64,000 nt of DNA from Clarkia xantiana subsp. parviflora (lineage: Eukaryota > Streptophyta > Magnoliopsida > Myrtales > Onagraceae). The notes beneath the pieces were generated by a model. The model ran no database searches. It had not been told where the DNA came from and saw only the letters and a list, made by a program, of their open reading frames with translations. Within the stretch, counting starts at the first letter, position 1. Each line of letters starts with the position of its first letter. Of the stretch, positions 10,949 to 22,537 are shown one piece after another. Made by a program: the position numbers and the translations under genes. The DNA is taken from positions 15,913,683 to 15,977,682 of the forward strand of contig JAPTYO010000015.1 of the NCBI GenBank assembly GCA_036873135.1, given 5' to 3'.

Positions 10949-11734
10949 TGTTGCGTCCTGGATGAACTGGGTCGTGTGGACGCGTCTGTCTGAGTGGTTG
11001 AGCGGGTTTTTGGGCTGTCACCCTTCGTCTGAAAGAGGTTTTCGCCTTGTGTTGATGACGAGTGTTCGGTTTTGTCGCTGAGTCTCGGAAAGGTCTGTGA
11101 TTCAAAAGAAGTCTGTGTCTCGGAAAGCGGAGGTGTCTCAGGAAAGCGGATGGCAGTCTGTGCACAAGTCTGAACGTCTGGGGCGCTGGTTCCTGCACGA
11201 AGGGCCAGTACTAGCACGGAGAGGGGGGTGGTGCTAGTGGAGCCCTCTCCGATGCCTAAGTCACTATAGGGCTAAAAAGGTAATCTTAGAGAGAGAAAGT
11301 ATTTCTCGAGAGAAGTCAGAGCTCAAAATACCAAAGTTGGCCAAGGCCTCCTATTTATAGGCTTCCTTGGGACCGGACCCGGTTTTAAAGCGGTTTGATG
11401 ACGGTTCAAAAGCAAGTGGTAACTTCATCAATATTGGCAATGCGCGAACTTGACTTCTCTTCACGTAACGGTAATCACGTAAACGGTAATCGCGCAATAC
11501 CCGTAATGCAATCCGGACCTCGTCGAATTTGGGCAATTCGGCGAGGTCCGGCTTGCCGTGCAACCCGGACCTCTGGATTGCTTTGTGCAATCCGGAGGTC
11601 CGGTCCAGACGCGCGTAACGCGCTTCCGGACCGTTTTGACCCTTGGGAGACGTTTTTGAAGCCGTGATGTAATTTTGACGTGTTTACAATGCCCGAAATG
11701 TAAATACGAACTCGAATTGGACACATATCCATCA
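10949..11734 (-). repeat. 5' LTR of element B
   Basis: Same family as 4002-4780. It differs by a deletion of about 28 bp near 11340 (between short GTTGG/GGTGG homologies) and by an extra palindromic block of about 40 bp near 11568-11607. A TATA-like CCTATAAATAGG lies at about 11351-11362 on the minus strand. Confidence 0.95.
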
Positions 11735-11739
11735 AATGG

Positions 11740-13590
11740 GTTTATACAGTTCAACTATGTGGTGCTGACTTAGATGACGGAGCATGTGTATTGTTTCGTT
11801 TCATTCAGCCTCTCTAACTTGGCCGAAAATTTGGTTCCAAACCCGTGGGTTTGAATTTTCGTTTCGGATCGTTCCCTTTTTATCGGACCATTACATTGAT
11901 AAGAAAATTGTGCTCCGAATCGAGCTACAGTTACTTTATTCAATAATTTTGAATCTCGAAATAACCAAAATTTTAGTAATTGAAACGAACAATGATTGAT
12001 ATATGACAATGGTATGGTTCTTGATCCGAAATCCGCATATTTATTGCATGATTGTCGTGCATATAGTCAAGAACTTTGAGTTGGACACTACATGTGAGTA
12101 GATTAACGAGTGAATCAATTCAAATGATTTGTGTCCGTATAAAACATCTCACAGCTTTATACTCATGATATACGAGGCGTTCTAGGGACGCACTTTATCA
12201 ACGAGGTTTTTTTTTTAAAACCCTCTGAATTATCGTATAGGACCTACTCTGTCCAGTTCTCTTCATGCTATGCGGATCATGGCTGACTTCTTTCGAACTC
12301 AGTATGGTGAGCAGATAAGGTTTCCCTTTCACTGCTGTGGTTACTGTACTTAATTAGGCTCAAGGTTATTGAGTCTCGTCAACATCAGACAACCATATAC
12401 ATCTTTTCCATGTTGACCATTCATTGCGAAGGTCTCGAGCGGCTTTTATACCAGCGTCCATGGGAAGAGAGAAGATCATCACGTTCAACCGAAACGTTTA
12501 GCTCTTGCATCCTTGCTTCCACCGAGGAGGATGCAAAGGGATACTAAGCTGCAACATTGCCTGGTTGCAATTGAAGTCTTCTTCAACTTCTTTCATATAA
12601 GGTTTGAATGTATCACCACATATGCGTTCAGATCATTAGAGAACCTACTCCCATGCTTGGTGAAACAAATTACAACATTCGTCTCTCATTGTCAAAATCA
12701 TACAGACTACTATATTCATCCGTAGTTTTCCTCTCCACTTTTCGAAATCGTAGTAGAGAGTTCAACACGTACTCCTTTTATTCATCATGATCCACACCAT
12801 CAAGATTGCGAGAAATATCGAATCGCACTAAATCAACCAATTCATACTAACACATCGATGATTATGCAAAATCAGGGAGACAATAACATTTTGAGAAAGA
12901 ATTGTGTTACATCAGATATCTATTAAAATTGAATCTGACAAATAATGATTCCTCGGTCATCTAAACCAACTGACCAATAGTAAACCAATGGAAGATGGTT
13001 GTGAAAGAGTTCACATTACCGTTGTTTTCAATCCAATAGATCAGTCTTTTAAAATGGTTTTAATCGCAAATTACAGAAACAGGAATTAAACAAGCATCCC
13101 CGATCTTGGCTTTCCCAAGGCCCTTTTTATTTTGGAAAACATTCCAATGAATTCACTCATGCATATATAACTCTACTATCCATGTAAACTATCATACGCA
13201 AGTAACATTCATCACACAAACCACACTCATGCTTACGCGTCATGCGTCTAATGTTCCGAGGAACTCATGCTTGCTTGCATACATAATTCTACTTCCAAGT
13301 AAATTATCAAATGTGGCTACATCCTCAACATTCTAGCATACGTGTCAAACATGAAAATTCCACAACAATCATATATATTTGGCGACTGTTTTCGATTTTA
13401 AAATAATTTTAAACATTAGGGGCTAATTTGCAATTCATGTTTATATTCAATCATGCAACATTCTAGACATGAGTCCTAGGCATTTTCAACCATCACAGCA
13501 TATCTATCCTAGTGCGCATTCCATATATTTAAACAGGGCTCAGCCCACAATATGGAATATCCAGCTAGCTTGACTCAGTCATAAGGGTTT
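11740..13590 (-). other. Gag-less spacer and leader of copia element H
   Basis: 11740-12830 is a non-coding module that element G also has (inverted, 35530-36600) but F does not: F has gag in this place. 12830-13590 is leader sequence shared by F, G and H. No open frame with recognisable content. Confidence 0.6.
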
Positions 13591-13689
13591 TACCATTATG
13601 TAAACAACATTAAACCCTTGAGCACTGTGTAGGCCTATTAAGGTTCGAAACATTTGGATTTGAAAACTTGACCTCCCTATTTTAATTGA

Positions 13690-13960
13690 CTTGAATTCGG
13701 TTTTGAAAATACGGTTCGGTTCAGTCAATTTTCAGTCCGGTTTGGTCCGCTTCGGTTCATTCCAGGAAATCCGGTTCGGGTCTGGTCCAGAAAATTCGGT
13801 TCGGTTCGGTTTTAAATTTAAAATCTGGTTCGGTCCGAACCGGTCCAAGAAAAATAGGGTTTGGTTTGGTTCAACACACAAAACCGGTTCGGTTAGATCC
13901 ACTTAGTTACCCTGGTCCGACCCGACTCGATTAGGTCGAACCGATTGAGAAAATCCGGTT
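13690..13960 (-). repeat. Degenerate GGTTCGGTCC minisatellite in copia leader (H)
   Basis: Low-complexity sequence made of five-base blocks GGTTC, GGTCC and CGGTT. The same stretch is in the leader of F at 33590-33850. The plus-strand open frame here is an artefact of the repeat. Confidence 0.75.
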
Positions 13961-14299
13961 CAATTTAAATTTGTCCCGGTTTGACATATTGGACCAGCCC
14001 AATAATTAAAATATGAAAGGTTGGGCCGAAATGTTACTTGTGGCCCAAGTAGGGTTTTAAGTCCAATAAAATATTTAACTTTGCCACCAAGTAACATGAA
14101 TTATATAATATAATTTCCAATAACAATAATGTATATATATATATATATATTTCCAAATGTGTATGATGGATGTGAGTGTTACATGTTTGACACGTATGCT
14201 AGAATTTTGAGGATGTAGTCGCATTTGATAATTTACTTGGAAGTAGAATTATGTATGCAAGCATGAGTTCCTCAGAACATTAGACGCATGACGCGTAAT

Positions 14300-14642
14300 C
14301 ATGAGTGTGGTTTGTGTGATGAATGTTACTTGCGTATGATAATTTACATGGATATTAGAATTATATATGCATGAGTGAATTCATCAGAATGTTTTCCAAA
14401 ATAAAAAGGGCCTTGGGAAAGCCAAGATCGGGTATGCTTGTTTAAAATTCCTGTTTCGGTAATTTGCGATTAAAACCGTTTTAAGAATGAGTGTGGTTTA
14501 AGTGATGAATGTTACTGGCGTATGATAATTTACGTTGATAGTAGAATTATTTATGCATGAGTGAATTCATCAGAATATTTTTCCAAAATAAAAGGGCATT
14601 GGGAAAGCCAAGATTGGGTATGCTTGTTTTAAAATTCACGTT
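14300..14642 (+). repeat. Tandem duplication of about 180 bp in the leader of G
   Basis: 14300-14470 and 14490-14642 both contain GATGAATGTTACT, ATGCATGAGTGAATTCATC and GGGAAAGCCAAGAT. H and F have this stretch once. The second copy is interrupted by the insertion of F. Confidence 0.75.
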
Positions 14643-15242
14643 TGTTAGATTAAGGGGAGTAATCACTACAAAAACTAAATCATAGTACATGCTAGTAATC
14701 GAAATTACGCAGTGGAAGATTCGCACATACCTCTAAAGTTTTCCGTGGTCCCAAGATCTTTGCATGAGGGAGTTCACGATCCTCCGGTCGGCACTCGTAG
14801 GAGTTCTTTTGAAGGAAGCCCTACGTGGTATATTCTTCACAGCAAAGCCTCTGATCGATTATTGGCAAGGGATAGATCTCCGGAGTGTTTGCTCGAAGGC
14901 AAATTGGCACACCCTTGGTGGATGCTAGGTTCAGCCGATATAGGTGTATTTTGGGGGAGGGTTTTCTCTCAAATCATCACTTGAAGGGAAATGTGATTAG
15001 CCCTAATAAAACCCCTAACTCCCCATATATATAGGAGGAGTCAAGTGGACAAAAGTCCAATTTACCTCCTCCTAAATTTCGGTCGGCCCATGCTTAGTAT
15101 AGGAGGCCCAATTTTGGGCCTCTCATGTCAATTGGGATTTGGGTCTGGCCCAACGTCCTAAAGTGACATGTACCCATTTAACTTAGGTAACATATACATA
15201 TAATGAGCTTCCAATTACAGGGCCCATCACCATATGCTTACA
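14643..15242 (-). repeat. 3' LTR of element F
   Basis: The plus strand reads TGTTAGATTA...ATATGCTTACA, 600 bp. A TATA-like CCTATATATATGG is on the minus strand near 15026-15038. It is followed by the complement of a purine-rich tract (minus strand GGCGAGTGGGAGT, 15243-15255). Confidence 0.93.
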
Positions 15243-16328
15243 ACTCCCACTCGCCGGAATGGGAGGGTGCCTGTTAATGTATTGTCGTCCAAATCTGCAT
15301 CAACATTTCACTCTTTCGATCTAGTCCTTTGTTTCCGAATAGTTCATACGAGGTTTGCGTGCGACCGGCGGACACGACGGGCATCGTGCTACTCATCTAT
15401 TAGAAGTGTTGTAGAGCCCGCGGAACCTTGATTCCCTTTTCTCCAATCAACCTACAACATTTATATAGTGTCACGCTGTATCCTAGGTCAACTGATAATT
15501 CTCCTTTTGCCTAGTTTCCTCATAGGAACACTTCTCCAAGGCATCCGTACAAGTATTAACAACCATCAACTAATATCCGGTTGGTGGCCACCCAGTGAAT
15601 ACAAGAGTCGGTGAATTACAAGTGAACTTGACCATCCCCATCGCGTGGTCACTGGGCCTTTTTGTTCAGCACTACGCTCGTACGCCAGGAAGAGAACATT
15701 GAGCCTGACCTTATATATGAGTTCTGAGTCCGTGAGGATACTTTGGATGCCTCTTCATAAGGCTCCCGGGATCAATCACACGCTCGAGGTAAAGAAGTTT
15801 GCGCCCGCCAGAATCACGAGAATTCCTAGCACAACCAAACTGTGACCCCGTGGTCGGATGTGGCACGCAAAGTATGAAGCACGCTTCGATAGCATACCTG
15901 AACTTTTAACTTCAAAGGAATGGGACATATCAAATCATGCTATCGCAGATTCTCATCTGGCCCAGAATGTGGATTCATGACGAACAAAGTTCATCACGGC
16001 GATCTGCGAAACAAAGATCACGTCGAGTTACTTCGACACTAGATGATCGTTCTGCGTAATCAGGTTTATCCCCCTGATTCTTAGCCAGCCTTGCTTAGTA
16101 GAAGACTCCCTCCACCGCAAGACGACCGTACCCGTGTGACGAGGTAATGCCCACATTCGACATAGTTTGGCCAGAGGATTGCGTCCTCCTTCGACTTAGT
16201 TTATAGACCGAATATTTGATGTAATCAAAACATTATGACGTCGATTGATCATAAAATTAGTTTCAATTCTTTCGCTTACAAAATGTAACTTTCTAATGTC
16301 AAAATGTTATAAAAAATACATGCCACTA
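15243..16328 (-). other. 3' non-coding region of element F
   Basis: About 1.1 kb between the RNase H stop and the 3' LTR. It aligns with 39410-40543 of G. No conserved open frame. Confidence 0.65.
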
Positions 16329-16652
16329 CTAAACCCTATGCAATCCAAGCAGTTTTACATGCTTTTCGAGTATCTCCCTGCATAGTGGTTTAGTTAATGC
16401 ATACGCAATCGTGTTATCAGTGGACAAGTATTCCATAGTGATTATATTGTCTTCTACCATAGATTTAGCATAGAAATATATCACATCAATGTGTTTGGTC
16501 CTACTATGGTACTTCAGATTCTTTACTGCCACAATGGCTGCCTGACTATAGGAGAACACTTTCACAGGTTTACTCCCGACGTCACCATCAAGCAGCGCAG
16601 TAAGAAGCCTTTTCAGCCATACCGCTTCCTGTGCGTTCTTGGAGAGGGCTAC
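16329..16652 (-). pseudogene. copia RNase H, C-terminal part (element F)
   Basis: The minus strand reads VALSKNAQEAVWLKRLL, VFSYSQAAIVAVKN, RTKHIDVIYFYAKSMVED and LTKPLCREILEKHV, the end of a copia RNase H. It is the continuation of 27700-27496, from which it is separated by element C. Confidence 0.9.
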
Positions 16653-17473
16653 TGATGGATATGTGTCCAATTCGGGTTCGTATTTATATTTCGGGCCTCG
16701 TAAACACGTCAAAACTACATCACGACTTGAAAATCGTCTCCCAAAGGGTCAAAACGGTCCGGAAACGCGTTACGCGCGTCCGGACCGGACCTCCGGATTG
16801 CGCGGCAAGCCGGACCTCGCCAAATTGCCCAAATTCGACGAGGTCCGGATTGCACTATGGGTATTGCGCGATTACCGATTACGCGATTACCGTTACATGT
16901 AGAGAAGTCAAGTTCGTGCATTGCCAATATTGATGACGGTTACCGCTTGCTTTTGAACCGTCATCAAACCGCTTTAAAACCGGGTCCGGTCCCAAGGAAG
17001 CCTATAAATAGGAGGCCTTGGCCACCCGTTTTCACACATCCTCTCATTTGCCCAACTTTGGTATTTATAGCTCTGACTTCTCTCTAGAAATACTTTCTCT
17101 CTAGAATTACTTTTTTAGCCCTATAGTGACTTAAGCATCGGAGAGGGCTCCACTAGCACCACCCCCCCTCTCCGTGCTAGTACTGGCCCTTCGTGCAGGA
17201 ACCGGCGCCCCAGACGTCCGGACTCGTGCACAGACCATCGTTTCCCGAGGCTCAGACACCTCTTGAGACACAACCGCCTTTTGAGACTCAGACGCCTCCT
17301 GAGACACAACCGCCTTTTGAGACACAGACCTTTCCGAGACTCAGCGATAAAGCCGAACACTCGTTAGTGGCACAGGGCGGAAACCTCTTCCAGACGAAGG
17401 GTGACAGCCCAAAAACCCGCTCAACCATTCAGACAGACGCGTCTCCACGACCTAGTTCATCCAAGACGCAACA
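16653..17473 (+). repeat. 5' LTR of element C
   Basis: TGATGGATATGTGTCC...GACGCAACA. U3 contains a palindrome around 16787-16850, R a run of 7 C (17162-17168). It has 100 bp less than the 3' LTR because the latter carries additional palindromic units. Confidence 0.95.
17003..17010 (+). promoter_or_regulatory. TATA box of element C 5' LTR
   Basis: TATAAATA inside CCTATAAATAGGAGG, conserved in the 3' LTR (27020-27030) and in solo LTR D (53077-53084). About 125 bp of leader with CT-rich stretches follow to the R-region poly-C. Confidence 0.7.
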
Positions 17474-17498
17474 TCGGCGCCGTCTCCGTGATTCGAAC
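17474..17498 (+). other. Primer binding site of element C
   Basis: TCGGCGCCGTCTCCGTGA then TTCGAAC directly after the LTR; differs from B (TTGGCGCC) at the second base, weakening the tRNA match. Confidence 0.65.
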
Positions 17499-17521
17499 AA
17501 AAGCTACCATACCGCAAAGAC

Positions 17522-20500
17522 ATGACTAGTGATCGCAACCCTCCCGAAGAGGTTAACGCGAGGAATACAAGGAAAAGGCCTGGACGTCCTAAGAAGTCTC
17601 CGGCAAACAAAAGAGCAGGAGGTCAGAGGCCAGCTGGAAGCCAGTCGGGACCTTCCCACATACCGAGAGCTACTTCCGTAGCTTCATCCATGCCAACTGA
17701 GGATGTGCCCGACGCACAGCACAACCACCAAGGGCCAAGGGACGAGCATCGCTTACCCCCACCTGGTTTCGAGCCAGAGATGCATGATGATGATGAATCT
17801 CAGACAGAAATGCCGCAAGGCGAACAGCAAAGAACGGGAGCAAACCCGATGCCTACCGTTACTACAGCAATGATGGCTGCACTGGAAGAGTTACTCGCAT
17901 TCCGCGAGTCACTAAAAACTCAAGGATATGCGGCTCAACCACCTCCAACCGCTCAGGAGCACGCTGCACCGACAAGAGAAATGTCGCAAGACACTACCCG
18001 CCAAGGCAATCCTTTCCAGGGCAGAAACCAATATGCAAGATATGAAACCACCCGTTCATACACTCCTTCCCAAGGAGCCCATCATTGGAGGAATGAAAGG
18101 CAACACCACCGCCCACAGCAGCCAACAAGGGATGATCCCTTCCAGGCCACAAGCAGAGATCAATCCGACATCTACCATAACACTGGTCGGCAAAACCCTT
18201 CAATGGATTATGCTGAACCTGCAAAGGGTTTACTGCCGAGATGTTGGAAGAAATGGTTGAGAAGAAGAAGAAAGAAGCAAAGATGAAAGGTATGCACGCA
18301 CTTGAAGAAAAGGCGTCGCATCCATTCGCGGACCACCTTGTGAACAGCCGCGTCCCAGACGCACTGTACCGGATTAGAGGAGATCTCTATCGCGGAAAAG
18401 GAGATCCAGTGGAACACGTGCAGAAGCACGAGGCCTCTCTGCTAGGCAGAACGAAGAACCCACACCACTTTGCAATGACGTTTTCACAAACTCTTGCCGG
18501 GACCGCAGCACACTGGTTCTTCTCGCTGCCATGCGGAAGCATCACCTCATGGGCGAACCTGAAGGCTAAATTCATTCAACGATACATGGGCGAACGCACA
18601 TTGCTAAAGGGATCAAATGCTCTGGACGACGTCCAACAGAAAAATGAAGAATCTCTCGCTGAGTACTACGTTCGCTTCAACCAGAATATCTCTGATATTC
18701 AGGGGAACCTGATGGAAGGAGAGATAGTTCGAGCATTCATTCGAAACCTCGGACGAAGAGGTTATGCCCTAGCAGAAAAGATGGCAAAGCGCCCAGCTGA
18801 AACTAGAGAAGAGCTAGCCGCAAGAGTTAAAGAATACGTGGACCTCGAAAGGTTCAGAAGCCAGAACAAAGCGAAAATCTCTGCTGCAAAGGCGAAAGAA
18901 AACCCAAAGCAGAATCAAGCAAAACCACACTCAAGTGGTCAACAAGGAAGAAATTGGCAGCCTCAGCCAAAAATACCTTTTCAAGGAGATTTCCAGAAGC
19001 CAAAAGAAGTAAACCTCGCTGACTGCATTCCTTTGAATGCCCCGCTATCCGTGATATTAAGAGAGATGAAGGATGCGAACATGTGGAAAGAGCCGAACAA
19101 TTTCAGAAAAGGCCCGCTGGGGAAAGACAAAGACAAGTGGTGTGAAAACCACGAGGTCTTCGGCCACGAGACGGACAACTGTGTCAGCCTACGTTTCCGC
19201 ATTAACAACTTCGTCCTCAAGGGCGAATTGAAGCAATTCGTCGATCAAGGCGACAACCACCCAAAGAAGGCTCAAGCAGAGTCATCAAAGAGAGGAAACA
19301 AAGGAAAAGAGAAAGTCAACGACAACCCTCCGCCAGCCAAGCGAGGTGTAATCAACGTCATCCACGGAGGACCTGCCGCCGGAGGACAAGTGTCCAATGC
19401 TCGGGACATTTATGCATCCCAAGCAGCAACATTGCCGAAATACGGAAAGCGCAAGAAACCGGAGCAAGAAGATGTGGTCATCCAATTTTCCAGGGAAGAC
19501 TTAAAGCATATCGTTTACCCTCACGATGACGCTTTAGTCATAACCATGGACATCGACGGATATGATGTGAAAAGAATCCTCGTTGATGGTGGAACCTCCA
19601 CCGACATTCTACATGTCAAAGTCCTAGAGCAACTGGGAAGATCAGTCAAAGACTTGACTCCGGGAACCTTCTCGCTAGTCAGCTTTGCCGGAGCAGCTAC
19701 ACACCCCCTGGGAACAATCACGCTTCCAGTCATCCTTGGCGAAGGGTGGAAAGCATTGCACGTCAACGTCACTTTCGTCGTTGTGGAATCTCATGGGGCC
19801 TATAATGGAATTTTTGGGACGAACAACGATCAACCCTTACGTGATCGTGCCCTCTACTGTCCACCAAAAGATGAAATTCCCTACGGACCATGGGATTGGG
19901 GAAGTACTGGGCGACCAGATAACTGCAAGACGTTGTTACGTCAACGCCCTAAGAGCAAAGCACCATTTCCATGTGGCGAAGGTAAATTCTTTCAAGATGC
20001 AGAAAGTCGTTGATGATAGAAGGCAGGAACAAGCTGTTATAGTTTGGAAGCCACAAGAGTACATTCAGTATTCGTCATGGAACCAAATATGGCTCATCAA
20101 GCAGGGAGAAGGCGAGCCAATCATGAACTACTTCATCAGATTCGCTGCCAACGCCTCCTCGGCAAAAGCAACAAGGGAAGAAGTGATAAGTGTGTTCTAT
20201 GCAAACATGAACGCTAGATCATTCCTTCTCTTCGGAAGACCTCATGGATGGCGAACAATCAAAACCATGGCAGATCTAAAAGACAAGCTCGAGACAGCAG
20301 ACTTGTGCGAACAAGAACTGAGGTGGGGTACACCCCTCAGTTGGGACAAAGAAGTTCAAGCTAAAACGATCAAACAGGAGGGCGCAAGCATCGATATCGA
20401 CAACATCTTCACACCGCTAAACACGGTTGCTGAAGACATTTACGTCAACCTACTCGAAAACAAGCTCCCGAGTCCACTTGTTCCGAAGACAGCTTTCTTG

Positions 20501-20662
20501 GGCAACAACATTAAGGAATGGTGCAAGTACCACAAAACCTGGGGGCACAACACAAACATGTGTCTACCACTAAGATGGGAGATTGAAGAATGCATCGCGC
20601 TAGGCGCATTAAGGCGATTTGTTGCAACCGACTCTGCGACATCATCGTCAAACCAACCATAA
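17522..20662 (+). pseudogene. gag-pro: Gag - aspartic protease - second Gag-like module of element C
   Basis: Three frames together encode the same protein as in B. Frame one (17522-18286): basic N-terminus with KRPGRPKKSPANKRAGG. Frame two (18241-20013): capsid region with AAHWFFSLPCGSITSWANL, a knuckle [15 protein letters not shown] (Cys codons 19141 and 19180) and the protease with ILVDGGTSTDIL (Asp codon 19584). Frame three (19685-20662): second Gag-like region with MNYFIRFAANASSAKA and a second knuckle [15 protein letters not shown] (20522-20563). Comparison with B shows that frame one is lost by one missing A in an A-run near 18223 and frame two by one extra T near 19812. The ancestor would have had one frame of about 1045 codons. 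Confidence 0.88.
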
Positions 20663-21469
20663 AGAGACGGGAGAAATGATTATCTTTCTGATTACTTTGC
20701 GCATTTCTTTTCTAAGTGTTTCTAGTATCATCGCATTTACATGTTTTAAGAAGGAATGATCGGTTGACGCCTTCTCGAAAAAACAATGTAAATACGCGCA
20801 AGTATCTAATAAAGTCAATCTACATTTGTAGGTACATATCTATGTCTTGCACGCTATTTTTGGATTAAACGCGAAGTAACAAAACTACGCGCTTATTATC
20901 TGCATCAACAATCCAAGATATTATGCTATGAGCAAGCAAAAAATCTATTACGCGTTATGACAACGCTTATCATCAACAACAACTTACTCATATTGATGAC
21001 TGCATCAAAAGGCGTCATCATGGAATCAAAAACTTGGAGTTAAGCCCAAGATATTTTCAAAGACAGCATGCTGCAACTACATATAACGGATGATAGTTGC
21101 ATGTCCACACTCAGGGAGTTTATTTCTCCATGCATAACTTTGGCATCTATCTCAAGAAAGTGCCGGCAACACAAAGCCATCGCGCTATGTACACAGTCAC
21201 CTTATATGTCGCAATGACAACCAGCGGATTATCTATCAAAATGACGACTTTTCCAAAGACGTCAGCTACAAGCAATACCTTGGAATAACACTAAGGTCTA
21301 CTTTCAAAATGACGACTATTCCAAAGGCGTCAACTACAAGCAATATCTTGGATTAACACCAAGATTTACTATCAAAAGTAGCATGTTGAGGTATCCTCTT
21401 TATAAAGACAAACCCCATGTTTACTTCTAAAAAATGATGGGCAAATACAATACGGGACTGATCACCCCA
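20663..21469. other. Spacer downstream of gag-pro in element C
   Basis: Aligns with 6530-7778 of B. Contains two units of the CCTTGG...CCAAGG-type repeat near 21240-21370. No gene supported. Confidence 0.6.
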
Positions 21470-21890
21470 TACTATAAATGGCGGAAGTTCTCTTGTTAGA
21501 CAACGACCCCACTCCACAATAAGTGTGTATATCCTGTTTAGGGTTCACTCTTTATGACGAACGTCCTCTTTTTAGACGACAATCCAATACTATGAATTCC
21601 TGTTAAGGGTTCACTCTTTATGGCGAATGTCCTCTGGTTAGGTGACAATCCCATACTATGAATTCCTTTTTAAGAAAAGGGTTCACTCTATATGGCGAAC
21701 GTCCTCTTGTTAGATGACAATCCCGTACTATGAATTCCTTTTTAAAAGGGTTCACTCTATACGGCGAACGTCCTCTTGTTAGATGACAATCCCGTACTAT
21801 GAATTCCTTTTTAGGGTTCACTCTATACGGCAAAAGTCCTCTTGTTATATGACAATTCCGTACTACAAATTTTCAAACCGTGTTGCATGG
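21470..21890. repeat. Tandem repeat of about 62-70 bp in element C
   Basis: Five to six units with GGGTTCACTCTAT, CGAACGTCCTCTTGTTAG and ATGACAATCCCGTACTATG. Not present in B. Lies 3' of the antisense gene. Confidence 0.85.
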
Positions 21891-21964
21891 TTCCTGGACG
21901 CAGAAAGCATGCATCACAATTCATATTTTCAAAAAGTGTTACGTGGTCCCTGGACGCAGGAATC

Positions 21965-22050
21965 ATGTATCACAAATATTTTATCAAATATTTTGTCAAA
22001 TATTTTATCAAATATTTTATGTATCAAATACCTTTCCAAATATTTTATCA
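21965..22050. repeat. AT-rich short tandem repeat
   Basis: Units of about 15 bp with CAAATATTTTATC, in element C just beyond the previous array. Confidence 0.7.
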
Positions 22051-22537
22051 ACACGGTTTTTGCGTGTATCACGAGCTTTTTAGGGTTCACAAAATACTTC
22101 TTCAAAAACCAAAATGTTTTTACGTATGCTTCCCCAACGCGGGTTGATACACGCTGGCAGGTGCGCACCCTGTTTAAAACTCATAAAATTTGCAAGTCGA
22201 GTCTTGTACAACGTCGCCTTAGAGTGGAACTAAGAGACGGTATAAACTAGTATCTTGCTTAGCCAAGATAACACCTTTCAAATATACTACTTGTTAAGTC
22301 GCTATACGCGAACCACTTGATAGGTTACAACATATATAGCGGCAAGCTATTCAGGAAAGACGGGCAACATGCATAACGCATCATGCAAGCAATCTTGAAT
22401 CAAAAGTGGCTATCGGTCACAATTGCGGGGACTACGTCTACGTTACTAGTCATCCACGTTCAATAAACACAGTAAGTGATAACGGTATGAAATATTACTA
22501 ACAAGTTATCATGCAAACTGCTATGTATAAAGCAAGA

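Larger units (their letters stand above)
4002..11734 (-). mobile_element. Element B: complete RT-less Ty3/gypsy-like retrotransposon (7733 bp)
   Basis: It is bounded by LTRs of 779 bp (4002-4780) and 786 bp (10949-11734) and a perfect target duplication AATGG (3997-4001 and 11735-11739). A primer site lies next to the right LTR and a polypurine tract next to the left one, so it is transcribed on the minus strand. It encodes Gag, protease and a second Gag-like module (10900-7779) but no reverse transcriptase, RNase H or integrase. Compared with element C it lacks about 3.5 kb holding the antisense gene and about 0.75 kb corresponding to C 25285-26030. Confidence 0.95.
1847..14150 (-). mobile_element. 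Element H: decayed Ty1/copia retrotransposon, host of A and B
   Basis: The copia remnant runs right to left: leader and spacer (14150-11740), insertion B, non-coding middle (4001-2500) and reverse transcriptase (2460-1847). Every part aligns with elements F and G. No LTR is left inside the window: the left end is replaced by element A, and at about 14150 the sequence switches within an AT repeat to the opposite orientation (element G). The spacer at 11740-12830 is shared with G but differs from F, which carries gag there. Confidence 0.8.

Noticed and set aside
11351..11754. Short Arg/Pro-rich frames in the LTRs of B, C and D (for example 16631-16933, 26505-26951)
   Set aside because: They are translations of the CpG-rich palindromic U3 units; neither start nor stop is conserved between LTRs.
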